Positions 1 to 7,895 of a stretch of 64,000 bases of DNA are shown one piece after another (the stretch's first letter is position 1; the number at the start of each line of letters is the position of its first letter). A model generated the notes under the pieces. That model saw only the letters and a program-made list of their open reading frames with translations, made no database searches and had not been told where the DNA came from. A program made the translations under genes and the position numbers. Origin of the DNA: Rhodoplanes sp963724735 (lineage in GTDB: Bacteria > Pseudomonadota > Alphaproteobacteria > Rhizobiales > Xanthobacteraceae); contig CAVRVX010000040.1 of assembly GCA_963724735.1 (NCBI GenBank), forward strand, positions 84,134 through 148,133. Reading direction: 5' to 3'.

Positions 1-280
1 AAAACTGAACCCTGTTAGTGAAACCGGCAAGGCGTTAGTTTATCCCGATTAGTCCGTTGTTGCAACCGCTTCGCAATCGTCGTTTTGCGCGGGCGGTTGG
101 GAATCCGCTGCGGACTCCGTGCGATGGACGTGTTTTCAGCAGCCCATTGCCTGTGTTAGGGAAGCGCCCTAGAGGGTTACGCCAAACGAGAGACAGGCTT
201 CCAGAGTAGCGCGCTGGCGCGAGCCAATCCCGCCGCCAAGGGTTTCACCTGTGGCTGGCCTGACGGGAGGGTGAGAGGGA
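1..280. other. Leader region upstream of fabA
   Basis: No gene is supported in this stretch. It ends in a purine-rich GGGAGGGTGAGAGGGA just before the fabA ATG, which serves as ribosome binding site. The promoter of the fab operon may lie here, but no clear -35/-10 pair was recognised. Confidence 0.4.
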
Positions 281-808
281 ATGCAGAATCGTCGGTCGAG
301 CTTCGAGTATGAGGACCTGCTCGCTTGCGGCCGAGGCGAGCTCTTTTCGGAGGGGCCGCAGCTTCCGCTGCCCCCGATGCTGATGTTCGATCGGATCGCC
401 GAGATCAACGATAAGGGCGGAGAGCACGGGAAAGGGCTCGCCCGCGCCGAGCTTGAGGTCAAGCCCGACCTCTGGTTCTTTCCTTGTCACTTCAAGGGCG
501 ACCCGGTCATGCCGGGATGTCTCGGCATCGATGCGCTGTGGCAATTGCTGGGGTTCTTCCTCGGCTGGCTCGGTGCGGAAGGAAAGGGCAGGGCGCTGGG
601 GCTCGGCGAGCTCAAGTTCTCGGGGCAGGTTCTTCCGACGGTCAAGAAGGTCGTATACGGCATCGACATCAAGCGCGTGGTGCGCTCGAAGCTTGTGCTG
701 GGGATCGCCGACGGCTGGCTTTCGGCCGACGGGTCGATCATCTACCGCGCATTCGACCTTAAGGTCGGCCTGTTTCGGGATGCTGCGATGCAGCCGGGCG
801 CGGTATAA
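281..808 (+). CDS. fabA: 3-hydroxydecanoyl-ACP dehydratase/isomerase FabA
   Basis: FabA dehydrates 3-hydroxyacyl-ACP and isomerises trans-2- to cis-3-decenoyl-ACP, the branch point to unsaturated fatty acids in the cytosol. The 175-residue protein is the usual family length. The hot-dog-fold active site is visible: His70 in PCHFKGDPVMPG and Asp84 in CLGIDALWQ, at the same positions as in E. coli FabA. The ATG at 281 has a strong purine-rich ribosome site. fabB follows after 50 bp and fabI after that, the usual alphaproteobacterial order, so the three are probably one transcript. Identification is firm. Confidence 0.96.
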   Translation: MQNRRSSFEYEDLLACGRGELFSEGPQLPLPPMLMFDRIAEINDKGGEHGKGLARAELEVKPDLWFFPCHFKGDPVMPGCLGIDALWQLLGFFLGWLGAEGKGRALGLGELKFSGQVLPTVKKVVYGIDIKRVVRSKLVLGIADGWLSADGSIIYRAFDLKVGLFRDAAMQPGAV

Positions 809-858
809 TTCGGTAGCGTCCACGCCGTCAGACCGGGCAGATACGGGAAAGCAACGAA

Positions 859-2082
859 ATGAGACGGGTCGTCGTCACCGGAATGGGCATTGTCTCCCCG
901 ATCGGCAACAACACCCAGGAGGTGCTGGCGAGCCTGCGCGAGGCGAAGTCCGGCATTTCGCACGCCAAAGCTTATGCCGAGCACGGATTTCGCAGCCAGG
1001 TCCATGGCGCGCCTTCTCTGAACGCGGAGGAGGCGATCGACCGCCGTGCGTTGCGGTTTCTCGGCGGCGGCGCGGCCTGGAACCATGTCGCCATGGAGCA
1101 GGCGATTCGCGATGCGGGGCTCGAAGCAAACGAGGTTTCGCACGAGCGGGCCGGCATTGTCATGGGTTCCGGCGGCCCCTCCACTCGCACCATTGTCGAG
1201 GCCGCCGACGTCGCCCGCGCCAAAGGACCGAAGCGCGTCGGCCCCTTCGCCGTGCCGAAGGCGATGTCCTCGACGGCCTCGGCGACGCTCGCCACCTGGT
1301 TCAAGATCAAGGGCGTGAACTACTCGATCTCCTCGGCTTGCGCGACCTCCAGCCATTGCATCGGCAACGCCGCCGAGATCATCCAGGCGGGCAAGCAGGA
1401 CCTCATCTTCGCCGGGGGCTGCGAGGAGCTCGATTGGACCTTGTCGGTCCTATTCGACGCCATGGGCGCGCTCTCCACCAAATACAACGCGACGCCGGAG
1501 AAGGCCTCGCGCGCCTACGACGTGGACCGCGACGGGTTCGTGATCGCGGGCGGCGCCGGCGTCGTCGTGCTGGAGGAGCTCGAACACGCCAAGGCGCGCG
1601 GCGCCAAAATCTACGCCGAGATCGCCGGCTACGGCGCAACCTCGGACGGCGTCGACATGGTCGCGCCCTCCGGCGAGGGCGCGGCCCGATGCATGCGGCT
1701 CGCCTTGCAAGGGGTCGGCCCGAAGATCGACTACATCAATCCGCACGCGACCTCGACCCCGATCGGCGACGTGAAGGAGATCGAAGCGATCCGCGAAGTC
1801 TTTGGCGTCGGCGACAAATGCCCGCCGATCTCGGCGACGAAATCGCTCACTGGGCATTCGCAGGGCGCGACCGGCGTTCACGAGGCGATCTACTCGCTCC
1901 TGATGATGGGCAACGGCTTCATCTGCGAGAGCGCCAATATCGAAAATCTCGACCCCGTCTTCGCCGACGTGCCGATCGTCCGCGAACGGCGGGACCATGT
2001 GGCCCTTGGCTGCGTGTTGTCCAACTCCTTCGGCTTCGGCGGAACCAACGCTTCGCTCGTGTTCAAGCACGTCGACGCCTAG
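859..2082 (+). CDS. fabB: Beta-ketoacyl-ACP synthase I FabB
   Basis: FabB elongates acyl-ACP with malonyl-ACP and, with FabA, is needed for unsaturated fatty acids. The 407-residue sequence has the thiolase-fold triad: nucleophile Cys161 in SISSACATSS, His296 in INPHATSTP and His333 in LTGHSQGATG, plus Lys328. The C-terminal NSFGFGGTNAS loop is intact. FabB is chosen over FabF because of its position immediately after fabA. Nothing is truncated. Confidence 0.95.
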   Translation: MRRVVVTGMGIVSPIGNNTQEVLASLREAKSGISHAKAYAEHGFRSQVHGAPSLNAEEAIDRRALRFLGGGAAWNHVAMEQAIRDAGLEANEVSHERAGIVMGSGGPSTRTIVEAADVARAKGPKRVGPFAVPKAMSSTASATLATWFKIKGVNYSISSACATSSHCIGNAAEIIQAGKQDLIFAGGCEELDWTLSVLFDAMGALSTKYNATPEKASRAYDVDRDGFVIAGGAGVVVLEELEHAKARGAKIYAEIAGYGATSDGVDMVAPSGEGAARCMRLALQGVGPKIDYINPHATSTPIGDVKEIEAIREVFGVGDKCPPISATKSLTGHSQGATGVHEAIYSLLMMGNGFICESANIENLDPVFADVPIVRERRDHVALGCVLSNSFGFGGTNASLVFKHVDA

Positions 2083-2281
2083 ACGGGGTCCGCGCCGTCG
2101 GTCGAAAGGGTTTGCATCTTGCCGTCAACGAGTTCTCCACCGGATCGGGATCGCGCCGCCGCCATGTCATGCCGATGTTGTACGGACGACATAAAAAGCG
2201 GCGTTGACTGCGCCGAATCGGCGCGGTGGGCAAGCGGAGCGCCGGCGCGAGGGCCGGCGCCGCGAGGGAGGGCTCGACCTG

Positions 2282-3223
2282 ATGAAGACCGAAGATTACG
2301 CGCCGCCGCCCGCCGTCGTTCCGTTTCCCCCACGCAGGCCGCACGTCATGCCGTCTGAGCCGCCGGTCGCGAAAAGCGGATTGATGGCGGGCAAGCGCGG
2401 CCTCGTGATGGGGGTCGCCAACGATCACTCGATCGCCTGGGGAATCGCGAAGACCCTCGCCGCGCAGGGCGCGACGCTCGCCCTCACCTACCAGGGGGAG
2501 GCGCTCGGCAAACGGGTCAAGCCGCTCGCCCAATCGATCGGATCGGATCTCGTCGTGGCGTGCGACGTCGAAGATCTCGCCTCGGTCGACAAAGTGTTCC
2601 AGACGCTCGGCAGCGAATGGGGTGGACTCGACTTCCTCGTCCACGCCATCGCGTTCTCCGACAAATCCGAGCTGAGGGGGCGTTACGCCGACACCAGGCG
2701 CGAGAACTTCGTCCGCACCATGGTGATCTCCTGCTTCTCCTTCACCGAGATCGCCCGGCGCGCGGCGACCCTGATGCCGCATGGCGGGGCCATGGTGACG
2801 TTGACCTTTGGCGGCTCGACGCGCGTGATGCCCAACTACAATGTGATGGGCGTGGCGAAGGCGGCGCTGGAAGCCTCGGTGCGCTACCTGGCCGCCGATT
2901 TCGGTCCGCAGGCGATTCGCGTCAACGCCATCTCGGCGGGGCCGGTGCGCACGCTCGCCGGCGCCGGCATCACGGACGCCCGGCTAATGTTCAACTATCA
3001 GCAACGCCACGCGCCCCTGCGCCGCACGGTGCGGATCGAGGAGATCGGCGGGGCCGCGCTCTATTTGGTGTCCGACCTCTCGACTGGCGTGACCGGCGAC
3101 ATCCATTTCGTCGATTCCGGCTACAACATCATCTCGATGCCGCATCCGGCCGCGCTCAAGACGGTGGACGAGGCCGAGACCGCCGCCGAGCAGCAGGCCG
3201 CCGCCAAGGACGCCGCGCAGTAG
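2282..3223 (+). CDS. fabI: Enoyl-ACP reductase (NADH) FabI
   Basis: FabI reduces the trans-2-enoyl-ACP double bond, the last step of each elongation cycle. It is a short-chain dehydrogenase with a GVANDHSIAWG nucleotide-binding segment and the Tyr-x6-Lys pair in YNVMGVAK (Tyr186, Lys193 from this start). ATG 2282 follows GAGGGAGGGC; an internal ATG at 2348 would give 291 residues, and the conserved domain begins near 2384. The residue equivalent to E. coli Tyr146 is Phe (LTFGGSTR), an unusual substitution. The C-terminal tail after the conserved core is Ala/Glu-rich, and its DNA is repeated 0.9 kb downstream. Confidence 0.93.
   Translation: MKTEDYAPPPAVVPFPPRRPHVMPSEPPVAKSGLMAGKRGLVMGVANDHSIAWGIAKTLAAQGATLALTYQGEALGKRVKPLAQSIGSDLVVACDVEDLASVDKVFQTLGSEWGGLDFLVHAIAFSDKSELRGRYADTRRENFVRTMVISCFSFTEIARRAATLMPHGGAMVTLTFGGSTRVMPNYNVMGVAKAALEASVRYLAADFGPQAIRVNAISAGPVRTLAGAGITDARLMFNYQQRHAPLRRTVRIEEIGGAALYLVSDLSTGVTGDIHFVDSGYNIISMPHPAALKTVDEAETAAEQQAAAKDAAQ
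3126..3223 (+). repeat. 98-bp direct repeat, copy 1 (fabI 3' end)
   Basis: These last 98 bp of fabI, through the TAG stop, recur at 4112-4209 in the same orientation with a single C-to-T difference. The HepT/MntA pair sits between the copies. Sequence similarity stops immediately after the stop codon on the right, and one or two bases before ACATCATC on the left. Confidence 0.95.
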
Positions 3224-3226
3224 AGG

Positions 3227-3604
3227 CTAAGTCGGATCGCGGAAGCCCGCGCCCTCAGGATCGATTTCGTTAAGCAGCGCACTGACTGCGGCGGCGAGGT
3301 CTTCGAGTGGCTGGTTTCGGAGCTTGACGATGATTTGCAGATTCACCTCCTCGTAATTGTGCCGCAGCACGTTACCAATTCCAGCAATGTCCGACCATGG
3401 GATTGCCGGATGCCTCGATTTCCATTCATCTGGAATACGCCGGCTTGCCTCGGAAATGATCTCGATACATCGTTCAGCTGCATAGCGACGCGTTAAGTCG
3501 ACCGCGAGTTCTGCTACGTCAGCCGAGCCAAGGACGATTCGGAAATGTTTAATCGCGTCGAGTATCTGATAAAGGGCAAGTGGGGCGCGCTGATCCATCG
3601 TCAC
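3227..3604 (-). CDS. HepT-like HEPN (DUF86) toxin
   Basis: A 125-residue helical HEPN protein of the DUF86/HepT family, which in characterised pairs is an RNase toxin silenced by AMP transfer from the MntA partner. The C-terminal HxY element is present (RHNYEEV), but the Arg expected five residues before that His is Gly (GIGNVLRH). The protein may therefore belong to a variant subgroup or be inactive. The gene overlaps mntA by 4 bp (ATGA), showing translational coupling. Its stop lies 3 bp from the fabI stop on the opposite strand. Base composition is visibly less GC-rich than that of fabI, consistent with transfer. Confidence 0.82.
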   Translation of the reverse strand: MTMDQRAPLALYQILDAIKHFRIVLGSADVAELAVDLTRRYAAERCIEIISEASRRIPDEWKSRHPAIPWSDIAGIGNVLRHNYEEVNLQIIVKLRNQPLEDLAAAVSALLNEIDPEGAGFRDPT

Positions 3605-3897
3605 ATGACGCGCACCGCTTGCTGCAGGACGCGCTCGCGAATTCGTCGATGGACGCCGTCGCGGGTCACGACATCGACATTTACACCGAGTCGCGCAGCA
3701 AGTCGCCGTTGCACGCCGGCGAGGTCAAACAAATTGAAATCGGATGTTGGATCGTAGTCGACCAGAATATCGACATCACTGACTGCCGTGGCTTGATCCC
3801 GTGCGACCGACCCGAATACGTAAAGCGCAGTCACGCCGCGGGCACGCAACGTATCCCATTCAGGCTCGATGAGGTGACGAAGTTCGTTGAGGGTCAT
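3601..3897 (-). CDS. MntA-like minimal nucleotidyltransferase antitoxin
   Basis: This 98-residue protein has the minimal nucleotidyltransferase signature GS-x10-D-x-D (GSVARD...SDVD, then ILVDYD), which binds ATP and Mg2+. In the characterised system MntA adds AMP units to a Tyr of the HepT toxin. It is the first gene of the pair and overlaps hepT by 4 bp. An alternative ATG two codons upstream is possible. Function is inferred from family and pairing; no experiment is implied for this copy. Confidence 0.85.
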   Translation of the reverse strand: MTLNELRHLIEPEWDTLRARGVTALYVFGSVARDQATAVSDVDILVDYDPTSDFNLFDLAGVQRRLAARLGVNVDVVTRDGVHRRIRERVLQQAVRVM

Positions 3898-4111
3898 GCT
3901 TCATGATAGGACGGTTGGTCAGAAATGACGAGCCTTGCGGTCGTCGGGTAGTGAGCTCTTTTGATTAAGTCACAGCGCCGCGCCCTCTCCGGCGGGAAAT
4001 GATATGGCAGCGTAAGTTGGGCACAAAAGCCAAGCCATTAGACCCTATGCCACAATCAAAGTAGCCCACTACCGGTTGTCGAGGTTTCGACCTCCTTCAG
4101 TGGGGGTCACG
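3898..4111. other. Noncoding DNA between mntA and the second fabI-end repeat
   Basis: No gene is seen. The region must contain the promoter of the minus-strand mntA-hepT pair. It is AT-richer than the flanking genes. Confidence 0.4.
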
Positions 4112-4209
4112 ACATCATCTCGATGCCGCATCCGGCTGCGCTCAAGACGGTGGACGAGGCCGAGACCGCCGCCGAGCAGCAGGCCGCCGCCAAGGACGCC
4201 GCGCAGTAG
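4112..4209 (+). repeat. 98-bp direct repeat, copy 2 (detached fabI 3' end)
   Basis: Near-identical copy (97 of 98 bp) of the fabI 3' end at 3126-3223, including the stop codon, but without the rest of the gene. The sequence that follows runs into the katG terminator. The original chromosome therefore probably read fabI directly into this right flank before the toxin-antitoxin segment arrived. Confidence 0.95.
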
Positions 4210-4282
4210 CCAAAGAGCGCGGTACGGCGCCGCTCGCGGAATCGGACAGATCGCGCAGATGAATTGGTAATTCTCGCCTGAC

Positions 4283-4311
4283 AAAAAAACCTCCCCCGCG
4301 AACGGGGGAGG
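4283..4311 (-). terminator. Rho-independent terminator of katG
   Basis: On the minus strand a 9-bp stem (CCTCCCCCG/CGGGGGAGG with a TTCG loop) is followed by seven T residues, 50 bp after the katG stop. Confidence 0.88.
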
Positions 4312-4362
4312 TCCGTTGAGGCTGCGCTCTGCAAGCCCGCGAGAAAGACCTTTCCGCAGCGA

Positions 4363-6522
4363 TCAGGCGATGTCGAAGCGATCGGCGTTCATCACCTTGG
4401 TCCAGGCCGCCACGAAGTCTTTCACGAACTTCTCCTTCGAGTCCGCGCACGCATAGACTTCCGCGAGGGCGCGCAGCTGCGAGTGCCAACCGAAGATCAG
4501 GTCGACGCGGGCGCCGGTCCACTTCAGTTCGCCGCTCTTGCGATCGCGTCCCTCGAACACATCCTCGGACCCGGCAGGCTGCCATTGCGTGCTCATGTCG
4601 AGCAGATTGACGAAGAAGTCGTTCGTCAGCGTCTCAGGCCGCTTGGTGAAGACGCCGTGGGGGGATTGCCCGGCATTGGCGCCAAGCACGCGCAAGCCGC
4701 CGACGAGAACGGTCATCTCCGGCGCCGTCAGCGTCAGCAGTTGCGCCCGATCCACCAACCGCTCCTCAGCGGACAAGCGCTGCTTGCCGCGGAAATAGTT
4801 GCGGAAGCCGTCAGCGGTCGGTTCGAGCGGAGCAAAGGACTCGGCGTCGGTTTGCTCCTGCGACGCGTCCGTGCGCCCCGGCGTGAAGGGAACCTTCACA
4901 TCGTGCCCGGCGTCCTTAGCCGCTTTCTCGATCGCCGCGCCGCCGCCGAGAACGATCAGGTCGGCAAGCGAAACCTTCTTGCCGCCGGACTGCGACGCGT
5001 TGAACTCCTTTTGGATCGTTTCGAGCTTCTGAAGGACCGTCGCCAGTTGAGCCGGCTGGTTGACGTCCCAATCCTTCTGCGGCGCGAGGCGAATGCGCGC
5101 CCCGTTCGCGCCGCCGCGCTTGTCAGAGCCACGGAACGTCGAGGCAGAAGCCCACGCCGTCGAGACCAATTGGGACACGGACAGACCGGACGCGAGGATT
5201 TTCGCCTTCAGCGCAGCAACGTCCTGCTCGTCGATCAGCGGATGATCCACAGCGGGGATCGGGTCTTGCCACAGAAGCGCCTCGGCCGGGACCTCCGGAC
5301 CGAGATAGCGCGGGCGCGGACCCATGTCGCGGTGCGTGAGCTTGTACCACGCGCGCGCAAACGCGTCGGCGAATTGATCCGGATTTTCGTAGAAGCGCCT
5401 TGAGATCTTTTCGTAAGCAGGGTCTAACCGCAGCGAGAGATCCGTGGTCAGCATGGTCGGCACGCGCCGCTTCGACGGGTCGTGGGCGTCCGGAATCGTG
5501 GCAGCGCCGCCTTTCGCCTTCCACTGATAGGCGCCGGCCGGACTCTTCGTCAGCTCCCATTCGTTGTTGAACAGGCTCTCGAAGAAGTGGTTGCTCCACG
5601 TCGTCGGCGTCTGCGACCAGGTGACTTCCGGGCCGCCGGTAATCGTGTCGTCGCCTTTGCCCGTGCCAAATCTGCTCTTCCAGCCGAGGCCCTGTTCCTC
5701 GATGGGGGCGGCCTCGGGTTCCGGACCGACAAGCGTCGCGTCGCCGGCGCCGTGGGTCTTGCCGAATGTGTGACCGCCGGCAATCAGCGCGACCGTTTCT
5801 TCGTCGTTCATCGCCATGCGCCTGAACGTTTCGCGGATGTCGCGTGCCGCAGCGATCGGGTCCGGCGTGCCGTTGGGCCCTTCCGGATTGACGTAGATGA
5901 GCCCCATCTGCACGGCGGCGAGAGGATTCTGGAGATCGCGGTCGCCGGAATAGCGCTCGTCCGCCAACCACTTGCCTTCGGGGCCCCAATAGATGTCCTG
6001 TTCGGGCTCCCAGGTGTCCTTGCGCCCGCCGCCGAAACCGAACGTCTTGAAGCCCATCGACTCGAGGGCGACGTTGCCCGTAAGAACGAAGAGGTCGGCC
6101 CAGGAAATTTGCCGGCCGTATTTCTGCTTGATCGGCCACAGCAGCCGGCGCGCCTTGTCGAGGTTCGCGTTGTCCGGCCAGCTGTTGAGGGGCGCGAAGC
6201 GCTGCTGGCCGCCTCCGGCGCCGCCGCGGCCGTCGCCAATGCGGTACGTGCCTGCGGCATGCCATGCCATGCGAATGAACAAGGGTCCGTAGTGGCCGAA
6301 GTCCGCCGGCCACCACTCCTGCGAGTCGGTCATCAGCGCGTGGAGGTCCTTCTTTACGGCTTGGTAGTCGAGCTTCTTGAACTCTTCCGCGTAGTCGAAC
6401 GCCTCGCCCATGGGATCGGACAAGGAGGAATTCTGGTGAAGGACACTCAGGTCTAACTGGTTCGGCCACCAGTCACGGTTCGTGGGCACGAACGGGCATT
6501 TCTTGTCAGTCATTGCGTCCAT
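4363..6522 (-). CDS. katG: Bifunctional catalase-peroxidase KatG
   Basis: KatG removes hydrogen peroxide by catalase and peroxidase activity using haem b. At 719 residues it has both the N-terminal haem domain and the C-terminal duplicate domain. Distal Arg84-Trp87-His88 (RMAWHAAGTYR), Tyr210 (GLIYVNPEG) and Met236 (RRMAMNDEE) would form the Trp-Tyr-Met adduct essential for catalase activity. The proximal ligand is His251 (AGGHTFGKTHG). The ATG at 6522 is preceded by GGAGAG. It is divergent from an OxyR gene, which should activate it on peroxide stress, and ends in its own terminator. Confidence 0.97.
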   Translation of the reverse strand: MDAMTDKKCPFVPTNRDWWPNQLDLSVLHQNSSLSDPMGEAFDYAEEFKKLDYQAVKKDLHALMTDSQEWWPADFGHYGPLFIRMAWHAAGTYRIGDGRGGAGGGQQRFAPLNSWPDNANLDKARRLLWPIKQKYGRQISWADLFVLTGNVALESMGFKTFGFGGGRKDTWEPEQDIYWGPEGKWLADERYSGDRDLQNPLAAVQMGLIYVNPEGPNGTPDPIAAARDIRETFRRMAMNDEETVALIAGGHTFGKTHGAGDATLVGPEPEAAPIEEQGLGWKSRFGTGKGDDTITGGPEVTWSQTPTTWSNHFFESLFNNEWELTKSPAGAYQWKAKGGAATIPDAHDPSKRRVPTMLTTDLSLRLDPAYEKISRRFYENPDQFADAFARAWYKLTHRDMGPRPRYLGPEVPAEALLWQDPIPAVDHPLIDEQDVAALKAKILASGLSVSQLVSTAWASASTFRGSDKRGGANGARIRLAPQKDWDVNQPAQLATVLQKLETIQKEFNASQSGGKKVSLADLIVLGGGAAIEKAAKDAGHDVKVPFTPGRTDASQEQTDAESFAPLEPTADGFRNYFRGKQRLSAEERLVDRAQLLTLTAPEMTVLVGGLRVLGANAGQSPHGVFTKRPETLTNDFFVNLLDMSTQWQPAGSEDVFEGRDRKSGELKWTGARVDLIFGWHSQLRALAEVYACADSKEKFVKDFVAAWTKVMNADRFDIA

Positions 6523-6836
6523 GTTTCTCTCCGATCGTATCGTCTAATTGTCTTCGGGTTGTTCCGTATCGAACGAATATGACGTCCGGGCATTCCTGCC
6601 GACGAGATTCCAGTTGTCTTGCGAGCAAAGCCGCGCATGCCGCGCTCCACGTCGGCCGCGCCAAGTCCGCCGGGCCCCTGTCGAGAAGCGGTCGATCCGC
6701 GATGTGAAAAAACTCCTCCATCTGTTTTGGTGATTGCCGCCCAAACCCGGTCCGGGCGTTGGTGGGAGCATCCTACGTTCCTTTGATCAGGTCTAATCGA
6801 ATTGTTTCCGCCTCGCGATCAGATTATCTTATATGC
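6523..6836. promoter_or_regulatory. katG-oxyR divergent control region with candidate OxyR site
   Basis: This 314-bp region separates the divergent genes. At 6785-6798 lies the palindrome GATCAGGTCTAATC (GATnAGnnCTnATC). A related half, GATCAGATTATC, lies at 6817-6828. Such spaced dyads close to the start of a LysR-type gene suit OxyR autoregulation and katG activation, but the match to a defined OxyR consensus is partial. Confidence 0.45.
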
Positions 6837-7790
6837 GTGATCACGCTGAGACAGCTTCGATATTTTACGGCATTGGCGCGCCACGGCCATTTCGGACGGG
6901 CGGCGAGCGAATGCGCCGTGAGCCAGCCGGCGCTCTCCATGCAAATTCGCGATCTGGAGAAGACCCTTGGCGTCGACCTCGTCGAGCGCCGCCCGGGCGA
7001 AGCGGCGCTGACCCCGGTTGGGCGCGAGTTCGCGCTGCGGAGCGAGCAGGTTCTCGCGGGGGCGCGCGACCTCGTCGACTTTGCCCGTCATCAAGCGCAG
7101 CCGCTATCCGGACGGGTGCGCTTCGGGTTGATCCCGACGCTCGCGCCTTATGTGCTGCCGAAAATCTTGCCGGCGCTGCAGGCCCGCTATCCCGGACTGC
7201 GCATCGAGCTGCGCGAGACGCAGACCCGGCTGCTGATCGAGGAATTGATGCGCGGCGTGCTCGACGTGCTGATGCTGGCGCTGCCGTTGGACGAGCCGGA
7301 GGTCGAGACCACCCGCCTGTTCGACGATCCCTTCGTTCTCGCGGTCGCCGCAAGCGATCCGCGCACCACGGCGGTTCGTGTTGATCCGCGCGCGATCGAG
7401 CGTGAGCCGCTCATCCTCCTGGAGGAGGGGCACTGCCTGCGCGACCAGGCGCTCGCTTATTGCGCCGGCGCCCGCGGCGAACGGGCGATGAGCCTCGGCG
7501 CGACCAGCCTGACGACCGTCATGCAGATGGTCGCCAACGGCTACGGCGTCACGCTGCTGCCGCAGGTCGCGGCCGAGGTCGAGGCGCGCGATCCGCGCAT
7601 CAAGTTGTTGCGCTTCGCACGGCCCGGGCCTGGCCGCACGATCGGACTTGCTTACCGACGCACGTCTCCGCGTAAGGCCGACTTCTCCGCGCTGGGCGCG
7701 CTGATCACCGAGGCGCTCGGCATCGACGCCGAGCCGGGGCCACGGCTCGCGCGCAGTTCGGCGCCCAAGGCGCGCGGGCGCGGTCATTGA
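6837..7790 (+). CDS. oxyR: Peroxide-sensing LysR-type regulator OxyR
   Basis: OxyR activates peroxide-defence genes when two cysteines form a disulfide. The N-terminal winged helix-turn-helix (residues 1-60, VITLRQLRYF to LTPVGREF) is followed by the substrate domain with EEGHCLRDQALAYC, placing the redox Cys at 200 and 209, as in E. coli OxyR (199 and 208). The GTG at 6837 is preferred over an ATG at 6759 because it begins exactly at the conserved domain. Its divergent neighbour katG is the expected target. Confidence 0.92.
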   Translation: MITLRQLRYFTALARHGHFGRAASECAVSQPALSMQIRDLEKTLGVDLVERRPGEAALTPVGREFALRSEQVLAGARDLVDFARHQAQPLSGRVRFGLIPTLAPYVLPKILPALQARYPGLRIELRETQTRLLIEELMRGVLDVLMLALPLDEPEVETTRLFDDPFVLAVAASDPRTTAVRVDPRAIEREPLILLEEGHCLRDQALAYCAGARGERAMSLGATSLTTVMQMVANGYGVTLLPQVAAEVEARDPRIKLLRFARPGPGRTIGLAYRRTSPRKADFSALGALITEALGIDAEPGPRLARSSAPKARGRGH

Positions 7791-7895
7791 ACAAAGAGCC
7801 GCTCGCCGAACTCTCCGCGTGGTCATTGCCGGGCTGATGGATCCAGGTCAAACCGGTACCCGCGCATGACGAGTCAATGATTACGAGGACGAGTA

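Noticed and set aside
453..2207. 584-codon plus-strand frame across fabA and fabB
   Set aside because: Arg-rich off-frame reading overlapping two certain genes.
4142..4585. 147-codon minus-strand frame over the katG end and the repeat
   Set aside because: Overlaps katG, its terminator and the fabI-end repeat; Arg-rich and without motifs.
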